This document shows positions 1 to 8,045 of a DNA stretch of 64,000 nucleotides, one piece after another. The number at the start of each line of letters is the position of its first letter. Position 1 is the stretch's first letter. The translations under genes and the position numbers were made by a program. The stretch covers positions 250,001 through 314,000 of the forward strand of contig NZ_JABBYO010000008.1 in assembly GCF_012958305.1 (NCBI RefSeq). Direction: 5' to 3'. Under the pieces are notes generated by a model. The model made no database searches. It saw only the letters and a list, made by a program, of their open reading frames with translations, and was not told the DNA's origin. This DNA is from Tautonia rosea (GTDB taxonomy: Bacteria > Planctomycetota > Planctomycetia > Isosphaerales > Isosphaeraceae).

Positions 1-262
1 CCACTCCGAGCATTCCCAGGAGCATCGCGGCGTTGGCAAAGCTCACGCGGAGGCCCTCGTGAGGGGATCATCGGGCGAGCCGGCGGGGAATCGTGCGGAG
101 ACCGTGGCGGGCATGGGGCGAGGGGTTCGGATCGGCTGTCGAGATCGTTTGAATCTGCTACGATTGTCCTCAATATCCTACGGGGAGCACTCCCCACCTC
201 GCAAGCAACGGCGATCCCAACGCCCCGGCCCGGCCGACAACGGTCTGAAGGAAGGCTTGATC
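1..262. other. intergenic / upstream region
   Basis: No gene could be supported here. The open frame of the following gene extends upstream to base 59, but that extension has no planctomycete-like domain and is replaced by a better start at 263. The end of a gene outside the window may lie in the first bases. Confidence 0.5.
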
Positions 263-1840
263 GTGGCCACCTCCTCACCCCTCCGCAGCGCCTTGACAGG
301 TCTCCCGAGGGGGATTGCCCCGTGGGTGTTGCTCGCGCTCGTCGTACCGATCGGCAGTGCCCCGGCCCAAGAGGAGCTACTCGCGCCGCTCGTGGGGCAA
401 GAGGCCGAGGCGCCCCCGACCGCCCCCGACGCCGACGAAGGCACCGTGGCCGAGGCGGAGGGGCCGATCGCCATCGAGCAGGTGGTGACGGACGAGCAGA
501 TCGAGGAAAAGCTGCGCAGCCTCTTGCCGCGCTATCCGGGGGTTCGCAGCGTTGAGGTCAGCGTTGATCAAGGGGTGGTCACGCTGACCGGCCACGTGGA
601 AGACAGCGACGTACAGGACCGCGTCCGCGATTTCGTTCGGCGGGTCGAGGGGGTCACACTTGTTCTGAACCAGACCCGAACCGATTCCCAGGTGCTGACG
701 GCCGGTCAGCTGCTGGTGAAGCGGCTGGGGAGGTTCTGGAACCTCGTATCTCAAACCTGGCTGGCGTTTCTGACGGCCGTGGCGGTGCTGATCGGGTCGA
801 TTCTGGTGGCGAAGCTGTTCTCGGAATCATCGGAACGGTTGCTGGCACCGTTGTTTGAGAGTTTGTTGCTGCGATCGGTTGTGGCCTCGGTGGCCGCGGT
901 CGGGATTGTGATGATCGGGGTCTACGCGGCGCTGGAGGTGATGGGGGTGGCGCGGGCGGTGCTCTCGGTCGTCGGGCTGGCGGGGGCCGTGGCGCTGGCG
1001 TTGAGCTTCGCCTTCCGCGATTTCGCCGAGAACTTCATCGCGTCACTCTTGCTCGGGGTTCGGCAACCGTTCCGCGTGGGAGACTTCGTGGAAGTGGCCG
1101 GGCACTCGGGAGTCGTCCGGGCGTTGACGACTCGGGCCACAATTCTGGTGACGCTGGAAGGGCATCAGGTCCGGATTCCAAACGCAACGGTGTTCAAGAA
1201 TGTAATCATTAACCGGACTGCGTCCGACGCGGTCCTTCAGAGCTTCGACGTGGTGATCGGTTACGACGCCTCGGCCGTCGAGGCGCAGCGGGCGATCGCC
1301 GCGAGCTTGAGCGAGCACGATGGGATTCTCGACGACCCGCGCCCCCGGACCCTGGTTGAGGCCCTGGAGCGCGATGGCGTTCGCCTGCGCTCGTTCTTCT
1401 GGTTGCCGACCCGAGGAATCGACGGGGCAAAGATCCTGAGCGATGCTCGCCTGAAGGCCAAGGTGGCCCTGCAACGGGCCGGGATCACCCCGACGCCGAC
1501 CTCGGTCAGCCTCAGCCTCTCTGATCGGATCAACGTCGCCCTGGCCTCGTCCGAAGGCGACGGCGTGCTGCCCAACGGAGACAGCCTGCCTCATCCTCGG
1601 GCCGCCACCGTTCCCCCCGACCGCGCCCGGTCGAACCTGGAACTTGACTCCGCGGTGGCCGAATCGTCAAGCGCCTCAGAGGATGCCCAGCCCGACCCGA
1701 TCGACCAGGCGCTGCACGTCGCTCAGGATGTCGTCGGTGATGAGCAGGACAACATCCTCTCCCCCGACCGCCGTTCCCGAAAGGCCGCCGACGAGGCCAC
1801 ACCCCCGAACACCCCACCACAAGACGACCGAGCGTCCTGA
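263..1840 (+). CDS. BON-domain mechanosensitive channel (MscS family)
   Basis: About 525 residues. The chosen start is GTG 263, preceded by an AAGGAAGG Shine-Dalgarno at about 249-255 and followed directly by a hydrophobic signal peptide ending near APAQ. After an acidic Ala/Pro/Glu linker comes a BON domain (EEKLRSLLPRYPGVRSVEV..., with the typical GVVTLTGHV strand), a domain thought to bind phospholipid or the periplasmic face of membranes. Two to three hydrophobic segments follow, then the MscS core with the pore helix rich in Ala/Gly (VVGLAGAVALALSFAFRDF) and the beta domain (QPFRVGDFVEV...). The C-terminal ~80 residues are acidic and low in hydrophobicity. The role would be an osmotic pressure-relief channel in the inner membrane. 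BON fused to MscS is known in planctomycetes and proteobacteria. The exact signal-peptide cleavage is inferred. Confidence 0.9.
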   Translation: MATSSPLRSALTGLPRGIAPWVLLALVVPIGSAPAQEELLAPLVGQEAEAPPTAPDADEGTVAEAEGPIAIEQVVTDEQIEEKLRSLLPRYPGVRSVEVSVDQGVVTLTGHVEDSDVQDRVRDFVRRVEGVTLVLNQTRTDSQVLTAGQLLVKRLGRFWNLVSQTWLAFLTAVAVLIGSILVAKLFSESSERLLAPLFESLLLRSVVASVAAVGIVMIGVYAALEVMGVARAVLSVVGLAGAVALALSFAFRDFAENFIASLLLGVRQPFRVGDFVEVAGHSGVVRALTTRATILVTLEGHQVRIPNATVFKNVIINRTASDAVLQSFDVVIGYDASAVEAQRAIAASLSEHDGILDDPRPRTLVEALERDGVRLRSFFWLPTRGIDGAKILSDARLKAKVALQRAGITPTPTSVSLSLSDRINVALASSEGDGVLPNGDSLPHPRAATVPPDRARSNLELDSAVAESSSASEDAQPDPIDQALHVAQDVVGDEQDNILSPDRRSRKAADEATPPNTPPQDDRAS

Positions 1841-1939
1841 TTCCCGTTGCGACCCCTGGCCACGACGCTCACGAAACGATTGACGCGAACGCACTCGCGA
1901 ATGGCGATCTTCGGATCTTCCAACCTCACGAGGTTCCCG

Positions 1940-2479
1940 ATGGTTGGCTGTCTCTTTCTGATCGTGCTGGCTGTTTCGGAACCGGAGCCGCCGGACCTGG
2001 CCACCCGGATTGTGAGCGAGGCCGAGGCCAGGCTGGGGGAGCGCGTGGGGGATGGAACCTGTTCCGACCTGGTGGCCGAGGTGCTGCGGGAGGCCGGGGC
2101 GACGCTGGGGGCAAGCGATTGGGAGCAGCCCTGGGGGCGAACCGTGCAGCCGTCGGAACGTCTCCAGCCGGGAGACGTCCTGGTCTTCCGGGATGCGGTG
2201 TTTGTGCATAAAGAACGCAAGCGAAGCGGGGCCGTCCGCACGACGACGGCCAAGATGGAACGTCACGTGGCGATCGTCTCGGCCGTGCAGCGGCGAGAGG
2301 GAACCCTGCGGATCGCACTGTTGCACCAGAATGCGGGCCGAACGCTTGCGAGCGACGAGCGCCGCCAGGTCGTTCAGCGCTGGGTGCTCGATCCGAAGGA
2401 ATTGACCGAGGGGACCATTTCGGCCTATCGGCCCATGGGCGTTGAGGAGGCCCCTGACACGCGACCCTTCCAGAGATGA
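1940..2479 (+). CDS. secreted CHAP/NlpC-P60-like protein
   Basis: Chosen start ATG 1940 has ACGAGG about 8 bases upstream and gives a hydrophobic N-terminus (MVGCLFLIVLAVS) acting as a signal peptide; the frame is open from a TTG at 1847. The mature part has Cys in CSDLVAEVLREAGA, then a LQPGDVLVFRD strand and RHVAIVSAV, the Cys-Gly/Asp-His order of papain-like CHAP or NlpC/P60 peptidoglycan amidases. It is only ~179 residues, single-domain. It may cleave peptide crosslinks in the cell wall, or be a degenerate, non-catalytic member; the family assignment rests on motif order only. Confidence 0.6.
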   Translation: MVGCLFLIVLAVSEPEPPDLATRIVSEAEARLGERVGDGTCSDLVAEVLREAGATLGASDWEQPWGRTVQPSERLQPGDVLVFRDAVFVHKERKRSGAVRTTTAKMERHVAIVSAVQRREGTLRIALLHQNAGRTLASDERRQVVQRWVLDPKELTEGTISAYRPMGVEEAPDTRPFQR

Positions 2480-2710
2480 GGAACGGGGGTCGAGCGTCAG
2501 GGACGCCGGCTGTTCAGACCGTGGGGCGGGAGTTCCCTCGGGCCTTTCCGGCCCTCGAGAACGCGAGGACGAGCGTGGATTGCGTGGCGGTCTGACGTTT
2601 CCTCCCGTCGCATTGAGGAGGGTGTTGTGGCGGTTCCGGGTCGATGGGAACGCCAGGCCGTCCTCCTCGATCACGCTGCGGGACGCTTAACCGTTTCTGA
2701 GCAAGGCCTG

Positions 2711-2825
2711 AGAGCGGACTTCGTTTACTCGGATCGCCTCTGCCGGAAATGGGGACAGGCACCTCGGGGACTCGGAGCCAGTCCCCATTTCCTGACACGC
2801 GCCATTCAAGCGAAGCGGGCGTTAG
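2711..2825. repeat. 115-bp MITE-like element, degenerate copy R1
   Basis: Starts with AGAGCGG and contains the highly conserved core GGCACCTCG..GACTCGGAGCCAGTCCCCATTTCCTGAC seen again at 5914-6028 and, inverted, at 37288-37402. The right terminal repeat is decayed. It occupies the gap between the convergent CHAP-like gene and the sulfatase, and its right boundary, set by the 115 bp length of the other copies, falls on the sulfatase stop codon. Confidence 0.6.
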
Positions 2826-4432
2826 TTGCTCTGTCCCCCCTCCTGAAGCTTCTGCATCACCTCGTCGAGATTGAAGCTGGCGGCCTTCTGGCGGGGCGGG
2901 TACTCGATGAAGGTCTTCAAGAAGTTGCCCACGTAGTCCTGCGCCGGCACGAGCAGGAAGACGCGGTCGATCAGCCAGTCGTAATAGGTGTTCGAGGTGA
3001 TGTCGGCCCGCTCGTAGGGGTCGGTCCGCAGGTTGAAGATCTTGGGAACCCGGAGGCTGACGAAGGGCTCTGCCCAGACCTGGAGGGTGCCCGGTGCGCG
3101 CTGCTCCAGGAAGATCATCTTCCAGTTATCGAACCGCAGCGCGGTGACCTGCTGGTCGTCGTTGCAATAGATGAAGGACTCGCGGGGTCCCTTCTCCTCG
3201 GCCCCGGTGAGGTAAGGGACCAGGTTGAAGCCGTCGAGGTGGACCTTGTACGTCATGTCGTCGACGGTGTAGCCCTCAAGGAGCTTCTCCTTAACGTCCG
3301 GATCGCCGGCCATGGCCAGGATCGTGGGGAGCCAGTCGAGGTGGGAGACGATCTCGTTGGAGACGGTTCCGGCCTCGATCTTCCCGGGCCAGCGGACCAT
3401 GGCGGGCACGCGGTAGGCCCCTTCCCAGTTGGAGTTCTTCTCGTTGCGGAAGGGAGTCATGGCCGCATCGGGCCAGGTGTTCATGTGCGGGCCGTTGTCG
3501 GTGCTGTACATGACGAAGGTGTCTTCGGCGAGGCCCAGGCGGTCGAGGGCGTCGAGCACCTGGCCAACGTTCTTGTCGTGGTCGATCATCACGTCGGCGT
3601 ACTCGCTCATCCAGCGTCCGGCCTGGCCCATGCTCTCGGGCTTCGGGTGGGTTCGGAAGTGCATGTGCGTGAAGTTGACCCAGACGAAGAACGGCTCGTC
3701 CCCCTCGGCCTTGCGCTCGATGAAGTCAATGGCTCGGGCGGCGATGTCGTCGTCGATCGTCTCCATCCGCTTCTTGGTCAACGGGCCGGTGTCTTCGATG
3801 ACCTGCTTGCCGACGCGGCCGAAGCGAGGATCGACGGTCGGGTCGTCGACATCGGTCGCCTTGGTGTCGAGCACGCCCCGAGGGCCATACTTCGCGCGGA
3901 AGGCGGGGTCCTTCGGGTAGTCGGGATGCTCGGGCTCCTCCTCGGCGTTGAGGTGGTAGAGGTTCCCGTAGAACTCATCGAAGCCGTGGACCGTGGGCAG
4001 GTAGACGTTGCGGTCGCCAAGGTGGTTCTTGCCGAACTGGCCGGTGACGTAGCCCTGAGCCTTGAGCAGCTCGGCGATCGTCGGGTCTTCGGCCTGCAAG
4101 CCCAACTCGGCGCCGGGCAGGCCGACCTTGGTCAGGCCGGTGCGCATGCCGTGCTGTCCGGTAAGGAACGAGGCGCGGCCGGCCGTGCAGCTCTGCTCGC
4201 CGTAGTAGTCGGTGAAGAGCATCCCCTCACGGGCGATCCGGTCAATGTTCGGGGTGCGATAGCCCATCAAGCCCTGGGTGTAGGCACTGATGTTGGAGCG
4301 GCCGATATCGTCGCCCCAGATGATGACGATGTTGGGCTTCTTCGATTCCTGGGCGAGGGTTGAGCGTGCACCAGCACCCAGAACGGTGCCGAGCATGATG
4401 ACCACGATCGAGGCGATTGTGATTCGTCTCAT
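2822..4432 (-). CDS. arylsulfatase-type sulfatase, exported
   Basis: 536 residues from ATG 4432, which has GGAG about 12 bases upstream; a longer open frame to 4774 lacks support. The N-terminus is a signal peptide (about residues 1-28, ending STLAQ). Motifs of the alkaline phosphatase/sulfatase superfamily: metal-binding DD at 41-42 and the sulfatase signature CTAGR starting at Cys82, the residue converted to formylglycine by FGE or anSME. This type hydrolyses sulfate esters, in planctomycetes commonly on sulfated polysaccharides. No glycoside hydrolase or FGE gene lies beside it. A divergent outer-membrane protein gene begins 530 bases away. Confidence 0.92.
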   Translation of the reverse strand: MRRITIASIVVIMLGTVLGAGARSTLAQESKKPNIVIIWGDDIGRSNISAYTQGLMGYRTPNIDRIAREGMLFTDYYGEQSCTAGRASFLTGQHGMRTGLTKVGLPGAELGLQAEDPTIAELLKAQGYVTGQFGKNHLGDRNVYLPTVHGFDEFYGNLYHLNAEEEPEHPDYPKDPAFRAKYGPRGVLDTKATDVDDPTVDPRFGRVGKQVIEDTGPLTKKRMETIDDDIAARAIDFIERKAEGDEPFFVWVNFTHMHFRTHPKPESMGQAGRWMSEYADVMIDHDKNVGQVLDALDRLGLAEDTFVMYSTDNGPHMNTWPDAAMTPFRNEKNSNWEGAYRVPAMVRWPGKIEAGTVSNEIVSHLDWLPTILAMAGDPDVKEKLLEGYTVDDMTYKVHLDGFNLVPYLTGAEEKGPRESFIYCNDDQQVTALRFDNWKMIFLEQRAPGTLQVWAEPFVSLRVPKIFNLRTDPYERADITSNTYYDWLIDRVFLLVPAQDYVGNFLKTFIEYPPRQKAASFNLDEVMQKLQEGGQSN

Positions 4433-4964
4433 CGATTCCAATTCTCCAGGGGTAGCTCGCGGTGATGGCCGAGTCCGCCTGATCTCGTGGCGTTGGTGTT
4501 GAGGTGATCGCAAGCCACGGGCCACGAATCGGCCGAGGCCGTTCGTGCTCAGGTCGGAGATTTTGCTGAGTTGACCCTCGGGAGCCAACGTCACGAATGT
4601 TGGTGGATTGCTCCCGAGCAAGACACGTTGCCCCACCGAGTCTAAGGCGCTCGATCGACCGGCGAAAGTCGGAAAACTGCAATCTTTCGAAGTTCCTCGA
4701 ATGTGCCCATCGACCTCACCAAAGGCGTAGACCGACGGCGCAGACCTCCTCACTCGGACCGGACGGTTGCCCAAGGTCCGAGGACCGGACGATCGACTCC
4801 GAATGATGAGATTCGCTCAAGCCGACCTGGAGCACGGCCGATACGACCGTCGTAATCGTTGGGACCGGCCGCACGTTCATCCCCATCGTTGAGGAGACAT
4901 CGAGACGTGATGCCGGGCGTTCCCCAGGGATCCCCCCCTTTCCCCGATCTGGAGGAGCCCAGCG
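4433..4964. other. divergent intergenic region
   Basis: 532 bases between the divergent sulfatase and beta-barrel genes. It must hold both promoters, but no clear -35/-10 pair or operator could be fixed by eye. Confidence 0.5.
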
Positions 4965-5915
4965 ATGGCACCCGCCTCCCGGTGGAGCAGGATCGCCCGT
5001 CGGCTGCCGGGCATCCCGATCATTGCGGCGGTCCGTTTATTGAGCGCCGCCACCCTGATCGTGATCCTCGTGAGGCCGTCGCCGGCGCAGGAGTTCGCGC
5101 CCAGAATCGAACCCTCCTGGCCCGAGTCGCTGTTCGGCTTCTTCGACCTCGGCCCGGAGCCCGGCGAGGGGGGCGAGGCCGAGTCGATTGAAGAGGAAAA
5201 CCTCGATTTCATCGAAACCGACCGCAACTCCCTGACGGGGGCTCCGCTGGTCACCGGCCGGGGCGTCGGCATCATGGAGGTGGCGTACTCCTATTTGAAT
5301 TTCCCGAGTGAGGGGGTCAAGCATAGCTTTCCCGAGTCGCTCTTCCGCTTCGGGATTAGCCGTCGGATCGAGCTGCGCGTCGGATGGAACTACGAAACCG
5401 GCAACCCCGAGGAGTTCGAGGAGGGGAATATCGCCGCGCGGTTCGGTGTGAACGCCGAGACCCAGATTTATTACGGGACCAAGATCCAATTGACGGCGCA
5501 GGAGGGCCTGCGGCCGAGGAGCGCCCTCTTGCTCCAGGGTCACACCCCGACCGGGGGACCGACGACCGCGACCCAGATCCGCGCCGGCCTGATCTCCGGT
5601 TGGGAGCTTCCCAACGACTGGACCTTTGACTGGGCGGTTCGCTTTGCCCCCGACGGCGAGGAGGGGGACGGCTACGAGTTGTGGATCCCGTCGGCCGTGA
5701 TCAAGTTCCCCTTCGCCGAGAATCGCTTCTTCACTCACCTCGAATTCTTCGGCCTCTACTCGGCCAACAAGGAGCAGAACATCTCCAGCAACTTCCTCGA
5801 CACGGGACTCCATTATCTGATCACGCCGGACCTGGAGATCGGCACCATCATCGGCATGCAGTTGCAGGAAAATCCGGGCTACTTCGTCAATGTCGGTCTC
5901 GGCTTCCGCTTCTAG
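4965..5915 (+). CDS. outer-membrane beta-barrel protein, phenol-degradation MetA-like
   Basis: 316 residues; ATG 4965 has GGAGGAG 8 bases upstream. Long basic N-terminus plus hydrophobic segment ending SPAQ is a signal peptide. The rest alternates short amphipathic strands (for example MEVAYSYLNF, RIELRVGWNYETG, FDWAVRF) with turns and ends in ...VGLGFRF, the terminal aromatic typical of outer-membrane proteins. The pattern fits the 'putative MetA-pathway of phenol degradation' barrel family, whose substrate is unknown. The stop TAG overlaps the end of a MITE-like repeat: base A5914 and G5915 belong to both. Confidence 0.75.
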   Translation: MAPASRWSRIARRLPGIPIIAAVRLLSAATLIVILVRPSPAQEFAPRIEPSWPESLFGFFDLGPEPGEGGEAESIEEENLDFIETDRNSLTGAPLVTGRGVGIMEVAYSYLNFPSEGVKHSFPESLFRFGISRRIELRVGWNYETGNPEEFEEGNIAARFGVNAETQIYYGTKIQLTAQEGLRPRSALLLQGHTPTGGPTTATQIRAGLISGWELPNDWTFDWAVRFAPDGEEGDGYELWIPSAVIKFPFAENRFFTHLEFFGLYSANKEQNISSNFLDTGLHYLITPDLEIGTIIGMQLQENPGYFVNVGLGFRF

Positions 5916-6028
5916 AGCGGTTTTCGATTGAGCGGAGCGGCTCGCCGGGAACTGGGGGAGAGGCACCTCGAAGACTCGGAGCCAGTCCCCATTTCCCTGA
6001 CCCTTCACAGGCAAACGAAAAACGCTCT
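5914..6028. repeat. 115-bp MITE-like element R2
   Basis: Left end AGAGCGGTTTTC and right end GAAAAACGCTCT are 12-base terminal inverted repeats with one mismatch. Flanks read ...CTA/GAGCGG and CGCTC/TAA, compatible with insertion at a TA dinucleotide. The inner part can fold (TGGGG..CCCCA). It lies between convergent genes and its first two bases complete the TAG stop of the upstream gene. Full-length copy R3 at 37288-37402 is also exactly 115 bases. Confidence 0.8.
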
Positions 6029-6137
6029 AAACAGGATGGCCCCGGCGCCCTTCGGAACGCCCAGGGTGCTGGGGTCGGGCATCGCCTTGGCTCAGCGAAC
6101 GACGAACACGCCGGTCGCCGAACAAAGACGAGGTCAA

Positions 6138-8045
6138 TCACGATTTCTGAGGCACCGGAGCCGGGGGAGGCGTCACCTGGGTGGCGATCCGGATGACCCA
6201 GATCAAGAAGGCGATCGCCAGAATGTTGAGCACGGTGCTCAAAATCGCCGAGGCGACCGAGAGGGACGGGTCGGGAGCGGTCGGCTGGCGGCTCCAGGAG
6301 GACGGGAGTGTCGGGTCGGGGGCCTCGGGCACTCCGGTCGCGGCGGCCAGGGCTTGCACCTCGTCGGGTTCGAGCGGCAGGCCGGCGAGGGTCAGCGCGG
6401 CGGCCGGGCCGCTGTTGGCGGTCAAGCTCACCGCCCGGCGGCTGGGACCGGCCAGCAGGACCTGAACGCCAAGGGTTTCGATCGGGTCGGGCTGTCCCAC
6501 ATAACTGCCGGCCGCGATCCGGGCTGGGCGGAGAAAGGGGGCCCGCAAGGCCCTCGACGGCGAGAGCCAGCCGGCGAGCGATCGCAGTTCGAGCCCTTCG
6601 CTCGATCCCTCGGGAAACTCCAGGTCGCCGACCGGGAGCACGAGGATCGCCACGTCGAGCTGATCGTTCCGAACCGCGTCGAGCAAGGTGGACGGATCGC
6701 CCGAGGCATCGGGCTCGCGGCCGTCGTCGAGCAGGCTTTGCGCCACCAGGGCGGCTCCGCTGCCGATCGGAGGCACACCGACACGGCCCGAGAGGGGATC
6801 GGCCGTGGCGCCCTCCTGGTCCGATCGTCGCCGGACGACGTGAATCAGGCGCGTGCCGACGACGGCGGCGGCCTCGATGCGCGTCTCGCGGTCGGGCGGA
6901 TCGTCGCTGTTGCTCCGGGTCGTGAAGAAGCGCTCGGCCCCCAGCAAGGCCAGCCGGGCCTGCCCTCGGGCGACGGCATCGGCCGGATTCTCGACCCGAT
7001 CCTCCGTCACCGAGCGGTCGGGAAAGGTTTCTCGGATGGCGACCATCGCGCGGGCCTGCAGCTCGTAGAAGTCATCGTTCTCGGCCAAGGCGAGGTCCAA
7101 TCGAGGGCGGGTCGGAAGCTGACCGATGCGCACGGTATCGGCGATGAGTTGCTGTTCGAGCAGGAACTCTCGGGCGACACTGGCCGGGCGTCTCCCTTTG
7201 ATCTCGACCTCGGCATTCAGGCGTCTCATGGTCGCCTCGTCGAGCCGACCGGAGAGACGGCCGAGGGCTTCGCGCAGCGCGGGCCACCGCTCGATCGTCT
7301 TGTGACGCGCCACGAAGGCGGCCTCGTACGAGGGAAAGAACCCTTTCGAATCGTCGAGCATGCGGAGGCCGAGCGACCGAATCACGCCATCGGTCGTGAA
7401 GCCGATCGCCACATCCACCTGCCGGGTCTCCAGCGCCCGCATCCGATCGAGCACGTCATCGAACACCAGCGGAGGAGCCGCCAGGGAAAACCCGTAGGCT
7501 TCGCCCAGCGCCCCGAGGCCGTCGCCGGGCCGGCGGAGGTATTCGGGAGGGCAAGTCACGCGCACGCCTTCGGGGAACCGGGAGCGGTCGGCCAGATCGT
7601 CGATGCTCCGCAATCCCATCGCCGCGGCCCGGACCGAAGGAACAAGCACGGCATAGCCGTTGTCAAACCCAAGCGGATCGAGCCAGTCGAGACCGATCGG
7701 CGCGTAGCGTTTCCGTGCCTGGACGATCGACGAGTCTCCTGAGACATCCAGCTCTCCCAGGAAGTTCAGGGCCGTGCCGGAGTAATCAACCATCAGCTCG
7801 ACCGTCCCCTCTCGGAGAAAGGCCTGCGCCTGGTAACTGTCGGGAACGGCCTGCACGCGGGAGACGGGCACGTCGGCCTCTCGGAGCAGCTCGGCGGCCA
7901 TCTCGGCCAGAATCGCCTGCTCGGCGAAATCCTTGCAGAGGATCGTCACCGAGTCGTCATTCCGGGCACAGCCGGAACCAGGGCCGACGCCCATCGCGAA
8001 CGAAAGGATCAGGAGGCCTCTGAGGGTCGTTTGAGGACGACTCAT
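6138..8045 (-). CDS. membrane-anchored OpuAC-like substrate-binding lipoprotein
   Basis: 635 residues. N-terminal lipoprotein-type signal (hydrophobic segment then GSGCARN). Residues ~30-300 are an OpuAC/ProX-type glycine betaine-binding fold (VTILCKDFAEQAILAEM, the VDYSGTALNFLG strand, VDVAIGFTTDG). After it lies a second, more divergent periplasmic binding-like region (RLDLALAENDDFYELQARA..., ending before residue 560) and then a single C-terminal membrane helix (ILSTVLNILAIAFLIWVIRI) with a Pro-rich tail. The start overlaps the BCCT gene stop by 4 bases (ATGA), so translation is coupled. OpuAC proteins normally feed ABC permeases, but none is present. It may capture osmolyte for, or sense it on behalf of, the BCCT carrier; that is inference. 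Confidence 0.75.
   Translation of the reverse strand: MSRPQTTLRGLLILSFAMGVGPGSGCARNDDSVTILCKDFAEQAILAEMAAELLREADVPVSRVQAVPDSYQAQAFLREGTVELMVDYSGTALNFLGELDVSGDSSIVQARKRYAPIGLDWLDPLGFDNGYAVLVPSVRAAAMGLRSIDDLADRSRFPEGVRVTCPPEYLRRPGDGLGALGEAYGFSLAAPPLVFDDVLDRMRALETRQVDVAIGFTTDGVIRSLGLRMLDDSKGFFPSYEAAFVARHKTIERWPALREALGRLSGRLDEATMRRLNAEVEIKGRRPASVAREFLLEQQLIADTVRIGQLPTRPRLDLALAENDDFYELQARAMVAIRETFPDRSVTEDRVENPADAVARGQARLALLGAERFFTTRSNSDDPPDRETRIEAAAVVGTRLIHVVRRRSDQEGATADPLSGRVGVPPIGSGAALVAQSLLDDGREPDASGDPSTLLDAVRNDQLDVAILVLPVGDLEFPEGSSEGLELRSLAGWLSPSRALRAPFLRPARIAAGSYVGQPDPIETLGVQVLLAGPSRRAVSLTANSGPAAALTLAGLPLEPDEVQALAAATGVPEAPDPTLPSSWSRQPTAPDPSLSVASAILSTVLNILAIAFLIWVIRIATQVTPPPAPVPQKS

Noticed and set aside
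2627-4363. 578-residue open frame on the plus strand over the sulfatase
   Set aside because: Shadow of the sulfatase in GC-rich DNA; residues are Val/Gly/Asp-rich with no domain, and the opposite frame has clear motifs.
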